Shown here: positions 11,701 through 34,719 of the stretch, piece by piece
How positions within the stretch are numbered: position 1 is the first letter of the stretch
Layout of the letters: every line of letters begins with the position of its first letter
Origin: Pampus argenteus
Lineage: Eukaryota > Chordata > Actinopteri > Scombriformes > Stromateidae
Assembly: GCA_036937835.1 (NCBI GenBank)
Contig: CM072877.1
Span: forward strand, 3,508,001-3,572,000
DNA length: 64,000 bases
Reading direction: 5' to 3'
The notes under the pieces: generated by a model
What the model saw: only the letters and a program-made list of their open reading frames with translations
Database searches by the model: none
What the model was told of the DNA's origin: nothing
Position numbers and translations under genes: made by a program

Positions 11701-13854
11701 AACACAAACCCAACAGGAACATACTGAGATGTGACTGCACTCCGACTCAGACATAAACAGTTATTCAGAAAGGTCAGCCTGTTTTTCCTTCCACACCTGC
11801 CCTGCACCTTCCAGCCAATCAGCTCCCTGCACTCCTGCCCACTCACCTGTGCCCCAATTACTGATTAGTGAGCAGCACCCAGCCCTTAGTCCAACAGCAC
11901 AGCACAAATATTAACATGCTCCAGGAAGTAAGTTGAATCAGCACTGCTGAATATAGCAAACCTTCAAACCTACAGTTTATTAATGGAACTACAGAGCAAT
12001 GTTTTGATGAGAAGGTTCCCAGTTTGTTTGTAACTCAGATGCAGAGACCATCCTCTCTTCACCCTATGTATGTATGAAAGTGAATCGCTGTTCAGTTCAT
12101 TGTGAGATAGCAGGCAATGCAGGATTGACCAACGGCTTGAGACAACAGAGGGGTAGAAAAAAGAAAAAACCCTCTCTGCCTATAGATTGTGTAGGTAGAA
12201 GTATTCCACTGACAGTTGGTGGCAGTAACACACCAAGAAAATTACAGCCAGACAACATGAATGTAAACAATTTAGGTTTTAAAACATTAAAAAAATAATA
12301 ATAATAATAATAATAACATCAGCTTTGCAAATGTTTAATGAGGAAGGAAATGTATTCGACACATTTGCCAGGCCTCAAGGATACACACATTGTGTTTTGG
12401 TGAGAAACACTGAATGTTTGATTGGAGGAAAACTACAGCGGGTGGGTTGCAGTTAGTAGGCGGGTTAGGGTCCGTCCTACAGAGCCTGAAGCAGCTGTCA
12501 GACACCCCGTTTCATGTCCTCACTGTTACAGCCAATATCAAAGAGCATACATATGCAGAGGTTTACACTTGGGAAGGAAGCTCAAAATCCTGCTTTGATA
12601 TTAGTTTGTTATCCAAGGACTTGGATCTTTACTAATGTCTCCAGTCTTTGAAAAGCAATCACTGCCCTCACATTCAAATATTCATATATTTACTGCACAT
12701 CTGTTTAAATCTGTAAGAAACATTAGACATCTTATATTTCTCATGATTGATGGAACGTTCCTATCAGGCCACTGAGGCTGCTTCATGTTGTAGTGTAGTA
12801 GTTGAGATCTGATAGTTATGTTCTATGTTCTATCCAATATGTTATTGTTTATTAGTATGATAGCGTACATTTTCTGGGTTTCTATCTGGAACACTTTTAC
12901 AGTAGTTTTAAGTTATGTTGTGCGTGGACAAACAGCGCTGCAGCTGAAACGAATTCTAGACAGGCTAGAAAATAGCCACTGAACGCTGTTGAGCCAAGAT
13001 TTGCATAGACATCTAAAAATGTACACTCATTTATAACCGAGATGCGTTCAAATGCAAATCATCTAATTTATCTTATACTTTTGTATTTGATCTTCGAGTT
13101 GCTGTCACCTGCAGAAATATACTTCACACTTTTATGTATTTTAAATAGTATAAGATCATTATCAGCACTTTATCATCCATTCAAGGACGGGTTCACAATT
13201 TTTCAAGTATGTCAGGAGTCCATATGAACATTGACACACATTTTTCTTGCTGTAATCATTCCTCCTGTTCATACAGAGCATTAGAAGAATATTAATATTA
13301 AAAAGAAAAAAGGGAGATTTCACTGGGTTTTTCATGTCGACATTAAAATCACTATAGCCTACTAAGGCTGACAAATCTGGACTAGATTATCTTTATGTGT
13401 GAAACCTGGTCTAGATGCAGTTTTCACAGATACAATAAAGGTTTAACAAATCTCAAACTGTGTTTTAAGGACTCTCTGGATCCTCATTGATAATCTAGGC
13501 CAGATTCATTCTATGATTCATTCTCCTTTCATCTCCTCCCCTTTCTTTTTATTTTTCCAGTTGATGAATTAGCTTGAAAATGACCGAACAGCGCCATCTA
13601 CTGGCCTACTTTGGCCTACTTTTAAAGGTGGCTCGGAATATTCCAACCAGAAGGGGCGAAACGAATGCCACCTCCAGCGTTGGCATACACAGACTTCTCT
13701 ATATTGCTGCTTACATGACGTTTGATGTTTATGTGTCAGTTTAATACATTACTGTAAATGAATCAAATGTAAAACTGTACTGACCGCCTCCTGCGTGTAG
13801 AGCAGCGGCTAGGCAAGCTAACACCAGCAGCTGGAACACCCTTGCAGACATCAT
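2143..13854 (-). CDS. il6st: Interleukin-6 receptor subunit beta (gp130), complete coding region, 15 exons
   Basis: gp130 is the shared signal-transducing receptor of IL-6-family cytokines; it sits in the plasma membrane and activates JAK-STAT3. The joined exons give 2631 nt = 876 aa (human about 918). Domain order: signal peptide (1-22), Ig-like D1 (24-124), cytokine-binding module D2-D3 with conserved Cys pairs and WSNWS at 316-320, three FNIII domains (about 331-628), transmembrane helix about 635-655, box 1 with CWPQIPNP (666-673), and a long Ser-rich tail. The tail keeps an SHP2/SOCS3-type YSSV (Y769), the STAT3-type YxxQ sites YKGQ (Y778), YMPQ (Y866) and YRPQ (Y873), and the di-Leu endocytosis motif QPLLDSEE (LL 801-802). 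Intron phases agree across all 14 coding introns and each has GT-AG ends. A counterpart of human Y814 (YFKQ) is not present. il6st rather than another class I receptor is secure from the tail sequence. Confidence 0.95.
3216..3297 (-). CDS. il6st: il6st coding exon 14: box 1
   Basis: 82 nt, residues 661-688. KENCWPQIPNPGES is the proline-rich box 1 that binds JAKs, followed by WSP as in mammals. The donor AAA|gtacgg is the only GT that keeps the frame into exon 15. Confidence 0.88.
3575..3671 (-). CDS. il6st: il6st coding exon 13: transmembrane helix
   Basis: 97 nt, residues 629-660. SGEIEVIVVGVSFGFLFLF starts a ~21-residue hydrophobic helix ended by FYKKD, the expected stop-transfer charge cluster. 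Donor GC|gtaagt. Confidence 0.95.
3841..3981 (-). CDS. il6st: il6st coding exon 12: last FNIII domain, second half
   Basis: 141 nt, residues 582-628. Reads TYTLTSLHANTKYDVWIRAS, then FTTLRY before the membrane: the F and G strands of a fibronectin III fold. Confidence 0.92.
4073..4213 (-). CDS. il6st: il6st coding exon 11: last FNIII domain, first half
   Basis: 141 nt, residues 535-581. Contains APSVNCKQGRNEAKLGWEEV and GFITNYTIFY. Two in-frame donors three bases apart are possible (gtagta at 4075, gtatgt at 4072); the gtatgt site is the better match and yields an extra N-glycosylation sequon (NIT). Confidence 0.85.
4615..4716 (-). CDS. il6st: il6st coding exon 10: FNIII
   Basis: 102 nt, residues 501-534, reading NLMKFVCYSVSVYPIYSG and AYLEQG. 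Acceptor gatctag|GC; donor GGAG|gtaagt. Confidence 0.92.
5582..5752 (-). CDS. il6st: il6st coding exon 9: FNIII
   Basis: 171 nt, residues 444-500, reading FAPVEELKVVSREGQLWLEW and YVVEWVSDGQMDWQREN. This is the middle FNIII domain of the gp130 leg. Confidence 0.93.
5946..6201 (-). CDS. il6st: il6st coding exon 8: FNIII
   Basis: 256 nt, residues 359-443. DPVFANGRITSFDMKIQ corresponds to the mammalian 'FEANGKILDYEV' strand; it ends in VHVTAINSVGKSPEA. Confidence 0.92.
6398..6480 (-). CDS. il6st: il6st coding exon 7: start of membrane-proximal FNIII domains
   Basis: 83 nt, residues 331-358, reading RPTSKPDLWMIVTKDD and QVQFVCK. Acceptor ctctctaag|GA, donor AAG|gtaaat. Confidence 0.88.
7270..7526 (+). 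repeat. Degenerate tRNA-type SINE with poly(A) tail
   Basis: Near 7420 a box-B-like 'GGTTTGATTCCAGC' is followed by the pyrimidine-rich 3' part typical of fish SINEs ('ACATTTGTTGCATG...TCTCTCAC...') and ends in an A-rich tail at 7509-7524. The left boundary is uncertain. A shorter piece of the same kind is visible near 22470-22495. Confidence 0.55.
7640..7965 (+). pseudogene. LINE reverse-transcriptase C-terminal relic
   Basis: In broken frames the plus strand reads HLKNISRVKGLMSQQSLEK, FIFSRLDYC, AAARVLTKTEKVNHISPVL and LHWLHV. This is the conserved tail of ORF2 in L2/Rex-type fish LINEs (consensus ...HAFISSRLDYCNS...AARVLT...HI.PVL..LHWLPV). Frameshifts make it inactive. It lies antisense to il6st in intron 7. 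Confidence 0.75.
8727..8889 (-). CDS. il6st: il6st coding exon 6: D3 with WSXWS
   Basis: 163 nt, residues 277-330. Contains SFRLQDLRPYTVYVTQVRC and GYWSNWS, the class I cytokine receptor signature. Confidence 0.95.
9289..9443 (-). CDS. il6st: il6st coding exon 5: D3 first half
   Basis: 155 nt, residues 225-276, reading VKTNPPSDVKIFSEK, LLINWTQP and YDVRFRPTGSQNWTY. Donor TAT|gtaagt. Confidence 0.93.
9598..9749 (-). CDS. il6st: il6st coding exon 4: D2 second half
   Basis: 152 nt, residues 174-224, reading STCGNSARVRLDTFPNHM and LEIWVEAEDKL. The acceptor taacag|TCAGACG, not the later tcag|ACG, is required by intron phase. Confidence 0.92.
10518..10665 (-). CDS. il6st: il6st coding exon 3: D2 first half
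   Basis: 148 nt, residues 125-174, reading RLEKPENLSCIAVQEKTY and ISCTWGAARHQSTHC. The C-x(n)-CxW pattern is the cytokine-receptor Cys pair. Confidence 0.93.
11282..11584 (-). CDS. il6st: il6st coding exon 2: Ig-like D1
   Basis: 303 nt, residues 24-124. Contains PQSPVVEIGTNFTATCMI and TIPKEQYTKVNRSALNVT. D1 is the site III contact domain of gp130. Confidence 0.95.
11585..13784. other. il6st first coding intron
   Basis: 2.2 kb between the signal-peptide and D1 exons. It holds an (AAT)n run near 12290-12316 and a perfect CTCF-type motif at 13591-13604. No exon seen. Confidence 0.6.
13591..13604 (-). promoter_or_regulatory. CTCF-like motif, perfect to the core consensus
   Basis: Minus strand reads CCAGTAGATGGCGC, which fits CCASYAGRKGGCRC at every position. 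It lies in the first coding intron of il6st, about 180 bp inside the gene from the signal-peptide exon. Confidence 0.5.
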
Positions 13855-13866
13855 GATGATGACCAG
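13785..13866 (-). CDS. il6st: il6st coding exon 1: start codon and signal peptide
   Basis: Coding part 13785-13854: ATG 13854..13852 opens MMSARVFQLLVLACLAAAL, a typical signal peptide. The first 12 nt (13866-13855) are 5' UTR after the acceptor gttctag. The donor GGCG|gtcagt is slightly weak, but the phase and the next exon (ENYYHLM) fit. Confidence 0.88.
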
Positions 13867-14112
13867 CTAGAACACAAGAAGACGTAAAGTCAGTTCTGTC
13901 TAAAACATTACAATATCACAAACCTTTCAAAACAACAGACAAACGCTAAATACTTAACAGAATGTTAGTTAATGGAAGCTAACGTAGGCTACTTTGTTCT
14001 CAAAAAAAACACAGGCGGAAACGCGTTAGTGTAGCTACGCTGTCATGTTATGGCATTGTCGTCCATGCTAACGTCATATTGTTTCCGTAACGAAAAGCGA
14101 GTTGTTACTTAC

Positions 14113-14310
14113 CTAACTGGTGTCAATTTTAGTCCCGTATAACATTTACTAGATGTCCTTCTTTTAGGCTAAAACAACTTAAATAAACCTCATTGTCTCC
14201 GTCACGTCTGTGGTAGCGATTCCGTGTTAAGACCACCCACTTCCCGTTAAGAGAAACTTATGTCGCAACATCTTTTGCGGGGCTGCGCCATGTTTAGACG
14301 ATCTCACAGT
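14113..14310 (-). promoter_or_regulatory. Putative il6st 5' UTR exon and core promoter
   Basis: A donor (ccagttag|gtaagtaac) at 14112/14113 pairs with the acceptor at 13867, giving a 5' UTR intron of about 250 nt. On the minus strand the sequence to the right is GC-richer and includes CTATATACGGTA near 14330-14341, a possible TATA element. The exon 5' end is a guess. Confidence 0.4.
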
Positions 14311-14341
14311 ACACGGATAAACCGCAGCGTACCGTATATAG

Positions 14342-15330
14342 CACTTGCCGTGCCGCAGATAGTTTCTGGATCTGATATGATGATTGGTGACGGCGTACTG
14401 TTTGGTGATTTGTCGGGTAAACTGTCCGTCTAATACTTTGGACCAATAGAACGCGTCCTATTTGCTTGTCCCCGGCTTATGCGCGTTCATCGCGGTTGTT
14501 TTCCAGTATGTCTCCGCCCTTCGTGGGTTCGTGAACTTTTTTGGCACTGATTTTCCAAAAGAAAATACAACTAGAATCTAATGGAATAATGGAAAAAGTA
14601 CAACTTGGAAAAGTAAGAAGTGTTTGGGGTTTTTTGTATTATTTAAAAATCAGACGAATGATTGTGAAACAAGTTTTAAACGTGTAATGTTCAAAATGAG
14701 ACGTTTAACTTTAGTGTCCCATGCAAGCAGCTGCAACATGTAGATAAAGAAACCTAAATCAGAATTACAGCCCCATAGAGACAGCTATAACACACAACTA
14801 GGTAAGGCTGCACAATGGTATACACACCAATGACCACACATGATATCATTGAACTATTAATCTCCATCTTAACAACACTGGATGTGAACATCTCTGTATA
14901 TTATCTACCTCAGCTGTGGAATAAGTGACATATTGCAGCTCAGTCTGCCTCAATCACCCACTTCAGATTCAGGATTTAAAGCTCAGTTGTTTAGCAGAAC
15001 TCTTTAAATTCTGCATATCATGTCCCTCTCTCTCATTTGTCTGACTCCTGAAACCAGAAGTGAAAATAATCATGACAAACTCTGGATGTTGCAAAAGCCG
15101 ATCATTCTTTCCTAAATGTTCTACAGCACTGTCAGCTGTGATACGAATCCGGTACTGTCTTTGGTATATTACGTCTTTAGTGAGGAGAGAGATTCATTGA
15201 CCGTTCCTCCGAATTTAAATGGAAAATAACTAAAGCACACGTTACTGAATAAATATAATCATTTAGTTATCTTTTATTTGCATAATGACAGGGGAGGCAG
15301 GTGAGGCACGTCACTGAGCTATACCATAGT

Positions 15331-15366
<36 letters not shown>

Positions 15367-15415
15367 AGGTGATTGTCCTGATATAATTAATGTGAGCATT
15401 TTTGTACTTACCTGT
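14342..15415. other. Intergenic DNA between il6st and tpm2, left part
   Basis: No coding signal. It contains an (AT)15 dinucleotide run at 15335-15364. Confidence 0.5.
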
Positions 15416-16142
15416 GTAGTAGTGGAAGAAGTATCCAGATCGTTTACTTAAGTAAAAGTACTAATACAGCATATGTAAAAATACTCCATTATGATTAAAA
15501 GTCCTGCATGAAAATTTCTACTTAAATAAATGTATTATTTATTATGAGTATTACGAGCTTGATGTAGTTAATGGGCTGTGGTGCAGGAGGCAGAGTGGTC
15601 GGCCAGCAACCTGAAGGTCTGTGGTAGATAGATTATTAATAGTGAAGCATCAGTGTTAGAGCAGCATGTTACTGTTGTAGCTGCTGGAGGTGGAGCTAGT
15701 TTCAACTACTTTATATACAGTTAGCTAGTTTAGTCCAATGGTTCCCAACCTAGGGGTCAGGGCCCCTTCAAAGGGTCACCAGATAAATCTGAGGGGTCAT
15801 GATATGAGAGGGAAGAAGAAAAAACAAACTTCTGATACACAAATCTGTTTTCAGCTTTTACATTTTTTCTCTAATCTAATCTGATTTTTGCTGAAATATT
15901 GGATCATTTGAACATTTATTGAAATAAAACCTTGTGAGAAGTTTAGAGGTAAAAATCACTATTTGATGGAGCTGTTAACAACTCATAGACATGTGAAATG
16001 TGACCCGACTACACACTGCTTTATGTAAGACGTCAAAAGACAAACAGGTCGAGACCACTGGTTTCATCTGTATCAAGTGGAAATACTCAAGTAAAGTACT
16101 TAAGTGCAGTATTTGAGTAAATACACCAAGTTGCTTTCCACA
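15416..16142. mobile_element. Nonautonomous DNA element of the percomorph 'GTGGAAGAAGTAT' type, with a nested insertion
   Basis: It begins AGTGGAAGAAGTATCCAGA...TTTACTTAAGTAAAAGTAC and ends ...GTAAAGTACTTAAGTGCAG...CTTTCCAC. The ends read as imperfect inverted repeats (GTGGAA-GAAGTA and GTGGAAAGCAACT). This sequence type is abundant in spiny-rayed fish genomes. The middle (about 15737-16061) is a second element. Confidence 0.65.
15737..16061. mobile_element. hAT-like nonautonomous element nested in the previous one
   Basis: Left end CCAATGGTTCCCAACCT; right end, inverted, CCAGTGGTCTCGACCTG. These are the terminal inverted repeats of a common 'GGTTCCCAACC...GGGTC' fish element. I found no convincing 8-bp target duplication, so the boundaries are approximate. 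Confidence 0.55.
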
Positions 16143-16681
16143 GTGAAGTCACTTGTTGCTGCTTTGTTTAATTCAAAGGGTTTACACTGATGGTTTTACA
16201 TTAATACACTGGAAACAACCAATGCAATTACTTTACTTAACACCAATTAACCAATTAATAACGTTTAATAAAACATTCTGATCATTAAACAATAATCTGA
16301 CTGGAACTGCATTCACTGAGAAATCACTACGGCAACCAATTCTATGTCTCTGTCAGTTTAACAGTACAGATGTGTATTTCAGATTCAGAATATTAAAACA
16401 AACTCACTGCAAAAAGACACATCATCAAAGATTTGGAAATGGAAATATAATATTTATTATTTTTAACAATATATTTAGAGCCTCTATTCAAAGTTAGATG
16501 ACAGTATTATTGCTCCCAGCACTTTATTAATTAAATCTTTTAAGACAGAAAATCAGCATCATTCTTATATTGCTACTAGTATGTTTTATTGGTAATTCAA
16601 ATCTATTGGTAATCAAATGTTGCCTTTTTGCTGTGTTGTCATAGTATTGTAACCAATGTGATCAATATAGAAGTAGTTGAT

Positions 16682-16687
16682 TTTATT
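16682..16687 (-). promoter_or_regulatory. Candidate poly(A) signal of the 9d transcript
   Basis: AATAAA on the minus strand, about 220 nt past the 9d stop codon. Confidence 0.45.
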
Positions 16688-16905
16688 TGTCAACCTACAC
16701 TGTTGTTGAATGGAATACAAGTTAAGTTGCAACAGTCTCTAGTGCGCACTATGTAGCTTTCAGTTTGCAATAGACACTCCACAGACTTACAACTGACCCA
16801 GCAAATGCAGTTAATCCTTGTTTCTTACAATAGCAACAGGTGGGAGCTTTTTTTGTGTCTTGTTTTGTCTTTCGGGCTGTCATCGGTGTAGCTCTATGGA
16901 GGTGT

Positions 16906-32042
<15,137 letters not shown>

Positions 32043-32090
32043 GTTTCCTCAGGTTCAGGTGAGTTCTCAGCAGAAGGAGAAAAGTGCTGC

Positions 32091-32134
32091 ACAGAGACAG
32101 AGACAGAGACAGAGACAGAGACAGAGACAGAGAC
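32091..32134. repeat. (GACAGA)n hexanucleotide in the tpm2 5' leader
   Basis: About seven GACAGA units (TCTGTC in the transcript sense), 50 to 92 bp upstream of the exon 1a ATG. Confidence 0.85.
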
Positions 32135-32261
32135 GCCGGTCTGAGACAGGAGCGCGCGTGCGGCTTGTCTGTGCGGCTCGTGGAGAGCTCGAGGATGACT
32201 ACCAGCTGCACGAGCCTCACATTTTTTTTTTTCTCAGTGTGGATGCGCGCGGGGATGTTGT

Positions 32262-32272
32262 CCATATTTAGG
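32262..32272 (-). promoter_or_regulatory. CArG/MEF2-like A/T box in the tpm2 muscle promoter
   Basis: CCTAAATATGG on the minus strand, about 220 bp upstream of the exon 1a ATG. It is one base longer than a canonical SRF CArG box (seven A/T instead of six), so this is only a candidate. Confidence 0.3.
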
Positions 32273-32557
32273 CAGCGAGTTGTCCGGTGTGTGTGTGTGT
32301 GTGACGTCTGTCTTCTGTGTGTGTGTGGATATAACTCAGGTCCTTTCATGTACAGGTGTCTACAGGTGTGTTACGACCCAGCAGGAGAAGCAACAACACA
32401 AACCTCAACTCACACCTGTTCACCTTCCTCTCATTCATAAAGCAGTGAGCGTTGTTGGACCCTTTAAACTAGAACATAGCATGACTCATAGCAATAGTCT
32501 GGCTCTAATGCACGACACGTAAAGCAAGTACATAGTTACATTCCTGAAGATGTGAAA

Positions 32558-32641
32558 GTGAAAACACGCGTGTGAAGAGTTTAAAGTGAAAACACGCGTG
32601 TGAAGAGTTTAAAGTGAAAACACGCGTGTGAAGAGTTTAAA
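32558..32641. repeat. Three tandem 28-bp units, each with a 10-bp palindrome
   Basis: Three contiguous near-identical copies starting at 32558, 32586 and 32614. Each holds the perfect palindrome ACACGCGTGT. They lie about 520-600 bp upstream of the tpm2 exon 1a ATG. No spacers, so not a CRISPR array. Confidence 0.9.
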
Positions 32642-33219
32642 GGGAAAACGAAGAAGACAGATAATCACATGTGTAGTGTTCAGTAACCTGGATGTAATCA
32701 GAAAGGATAAAAAACTTTTCCTTTTCTTTCATACTTTGAGCTGCGTGACTGAGGGGGCGTGGCCCCGCCGTGTGTGTGTGTATATATATATGTGTGTGTG
32801 TGTGTGTGTAATGAAGCAGGTCAGCGGTGCATACAAGAGAACACATGGCATGTAAACCTGCAAGCATCATCTAATGGATTACAGTCATATGCACCTGATT
32901 TAATGTAATGTGAGGATTAACAGAGGGAACACTGAGGCTGAGGGTCTGACACTGACTCACATTGAGGGTCTTTGTGTTGGAATCACAAGACAAGAGAGGA
33001 ATAGCACATTAATAAAGGTCCAGTGTTTCATTTGAGCCCAAGGATTCCAAAAAAAGGTTAATCTGTCCACGCCTTAGCAAGCCTCAGTAATGCTGCTTCA
33101 GAACATAAGATATACAGTATATAATACAATATCATGTATGATTATGTAAGCACAACACAGGTATTAAATAGAATTTAATATAGCGTTTCTCTTGTGAACA
33201 CGATGAGAAGAGAAGTGAA
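32642..33219. other. Intergenic DNA between tln1 and tpm2
   Basis: (GT)n/(TA)n mixed run at 32772-32810. No coding signal. Confidence 0.5.
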
Positions 33220-34584
33220 CCGTTTCAAAGAAAACTGGCTTTATTGAATATAAATCTCTGTTACAGTGACCATCAGCTGATCTGCACACCAGCATTACAT
33301 AGGTGAAGGAAAGAAAAAGGGCTTCGAAGGATTGACAGTCCTTTTTATGTCAGGTTGTACTGTTCTATTATTATTATTGTGCCAAGTTCTGGAAAATAAT
33401 ATGCAAGAAAAAAAAAGAAATGGTGGATTTAATTCAGATAAATTAATAAAACGAGGAATGAATTGTTGGATTTAAATGATGTTCTGATAAATTAATGAAA
33501 ACAAGTAATGAATTAAGTGCACTTAAGAGTGTAAATGCTTGATATCACAAATTCATTATGAAGTCACTTTATAAAGACCAACACATTGCAACAAATATTT
33601 GAACTAACATTAGGTCCTCGGTAATAGGAAATAACTGAAGTCTATGCAAATGATATCTAACAAGAAAGCATTATGTAGCCAAGACATATGTAAGTATACA
33701 TCAGACTGGCATCATAGAACCGAGAAAGTAAGAAGCACTGTGTCACACACACACACACACACTGATGTTGGGAGTTAACAATAAACACTGAGCACCCAAA
33801 TACAGACAAGAAGATTTCAAACATCTCCAAGTTAAATATATGGCTTCATGATCATTCTAATGTAATCCAGGGCTAAATACCGCCGCTGCTTCAATCAGGA
33901 TACGAAAATAGCAAAACAAAAGACGTGTGCTGAAATAGCAACCGAAAGGAAGATACATTTTTAATACATTTCATAGCTCAATCTTTTAAAAAAATAACAG
34001 TTTTTTTTTCCAATCTGATTTGTTCCACTGCAAAGTTAATTATTGCATTTCTAAACTTAAAAAATCTGCAACAGTTTATTTCATTGTCCTCATTTCAGAT
34101 TCAAACAGTATGACTGACAGCATACTGAATAGCATCGTTGTCATGTGACCACAGATGACCACAATGAACTAGCACTTGCACATCGAGTCTCTTTGTCTCT
34201 GAATGTATTCACACGTACACAAAAACAACAACAACAACAACAACATTTGCATAGAAATTTTGCATACAGCATAAATCGTTCTTGCCCTCGTAGCTCTAAA
34301 GTTCTAACAGTAAAGTTCTAACAGTTGAAGAAACAAACAAACAAACAAACAACTAATAATAGAGCCAGATATATTGGAAAGTATATGATCATATATAATC
34401 AAAAGCACAGGTACCTTAATAGGGTCTTAAGGCATATATATATATTTCTGTATTATAAAAATTAATAATCATTGGCTTTAATGCAAGTTTGAAAAATTAA
34501 ATACAGAAACGGATTAATAATCATCGCGGTGGAATTGGAGTGGATGTGTTGAATGCAGGAGGGGGCAGGTCCTGAGCGGTGCAC
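33220..34584 (-). other. tln1: tln1 3' UTR (inferred)
   Basis: From the talin stop codon to just past an AATAAA at 33245..33240 (minus strand CAATAAAGCC). About 1.36 kb, no coding signal; (AAC)n and (AAAC)n runs at 34225-34247 and 34330-34352. The 3' end is inferred from the hexamer only. Confidence 0.5.
33240..33245 (-). promoter_or_regulatory. Candidate tln1 poly(A) signal
   Basis: AATAAA in context CAATAAAGCC, followed in the transcript sense by T-rich and GT-rich sequence, as at real cleavage sites. Confidence 0.5.
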
Positions 34585-34719
34585 TCACTGCTCCTGGCCG
34601 TCCTCCCGCAGCTCTGAGGGAAGGAACTTGTACTGCTGCTGTCTGATGATGGCCAGCTTCTTCCTGGCCTCATCCAGCTCCCTTTCTTTCCGCAGCATCT
34701 CTTCCTGAGCGGCGATGAT
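34585..34719 (-). CDS. tln1: tln1 last exon: dimerisation helix and stop
   Basis: 44 codons plus TGA: IIAAQEEMLRKERELDEARK, KLAIIRQQQYKFLPSELR, EDGQEQ. Acceptor gttgcag. Confidence 0.96.
   Translation of the reverse strand: MIAAQEEMLRKERELDEARKKLAIIRQQQYKFLPSELREDGQEQ

Noticed and set aside
32558..32641. Three short direct repeats resembling a mini CRISPR array
   Set aside because: The units are contiguous with no spacers, and the DNA is vertebrate.
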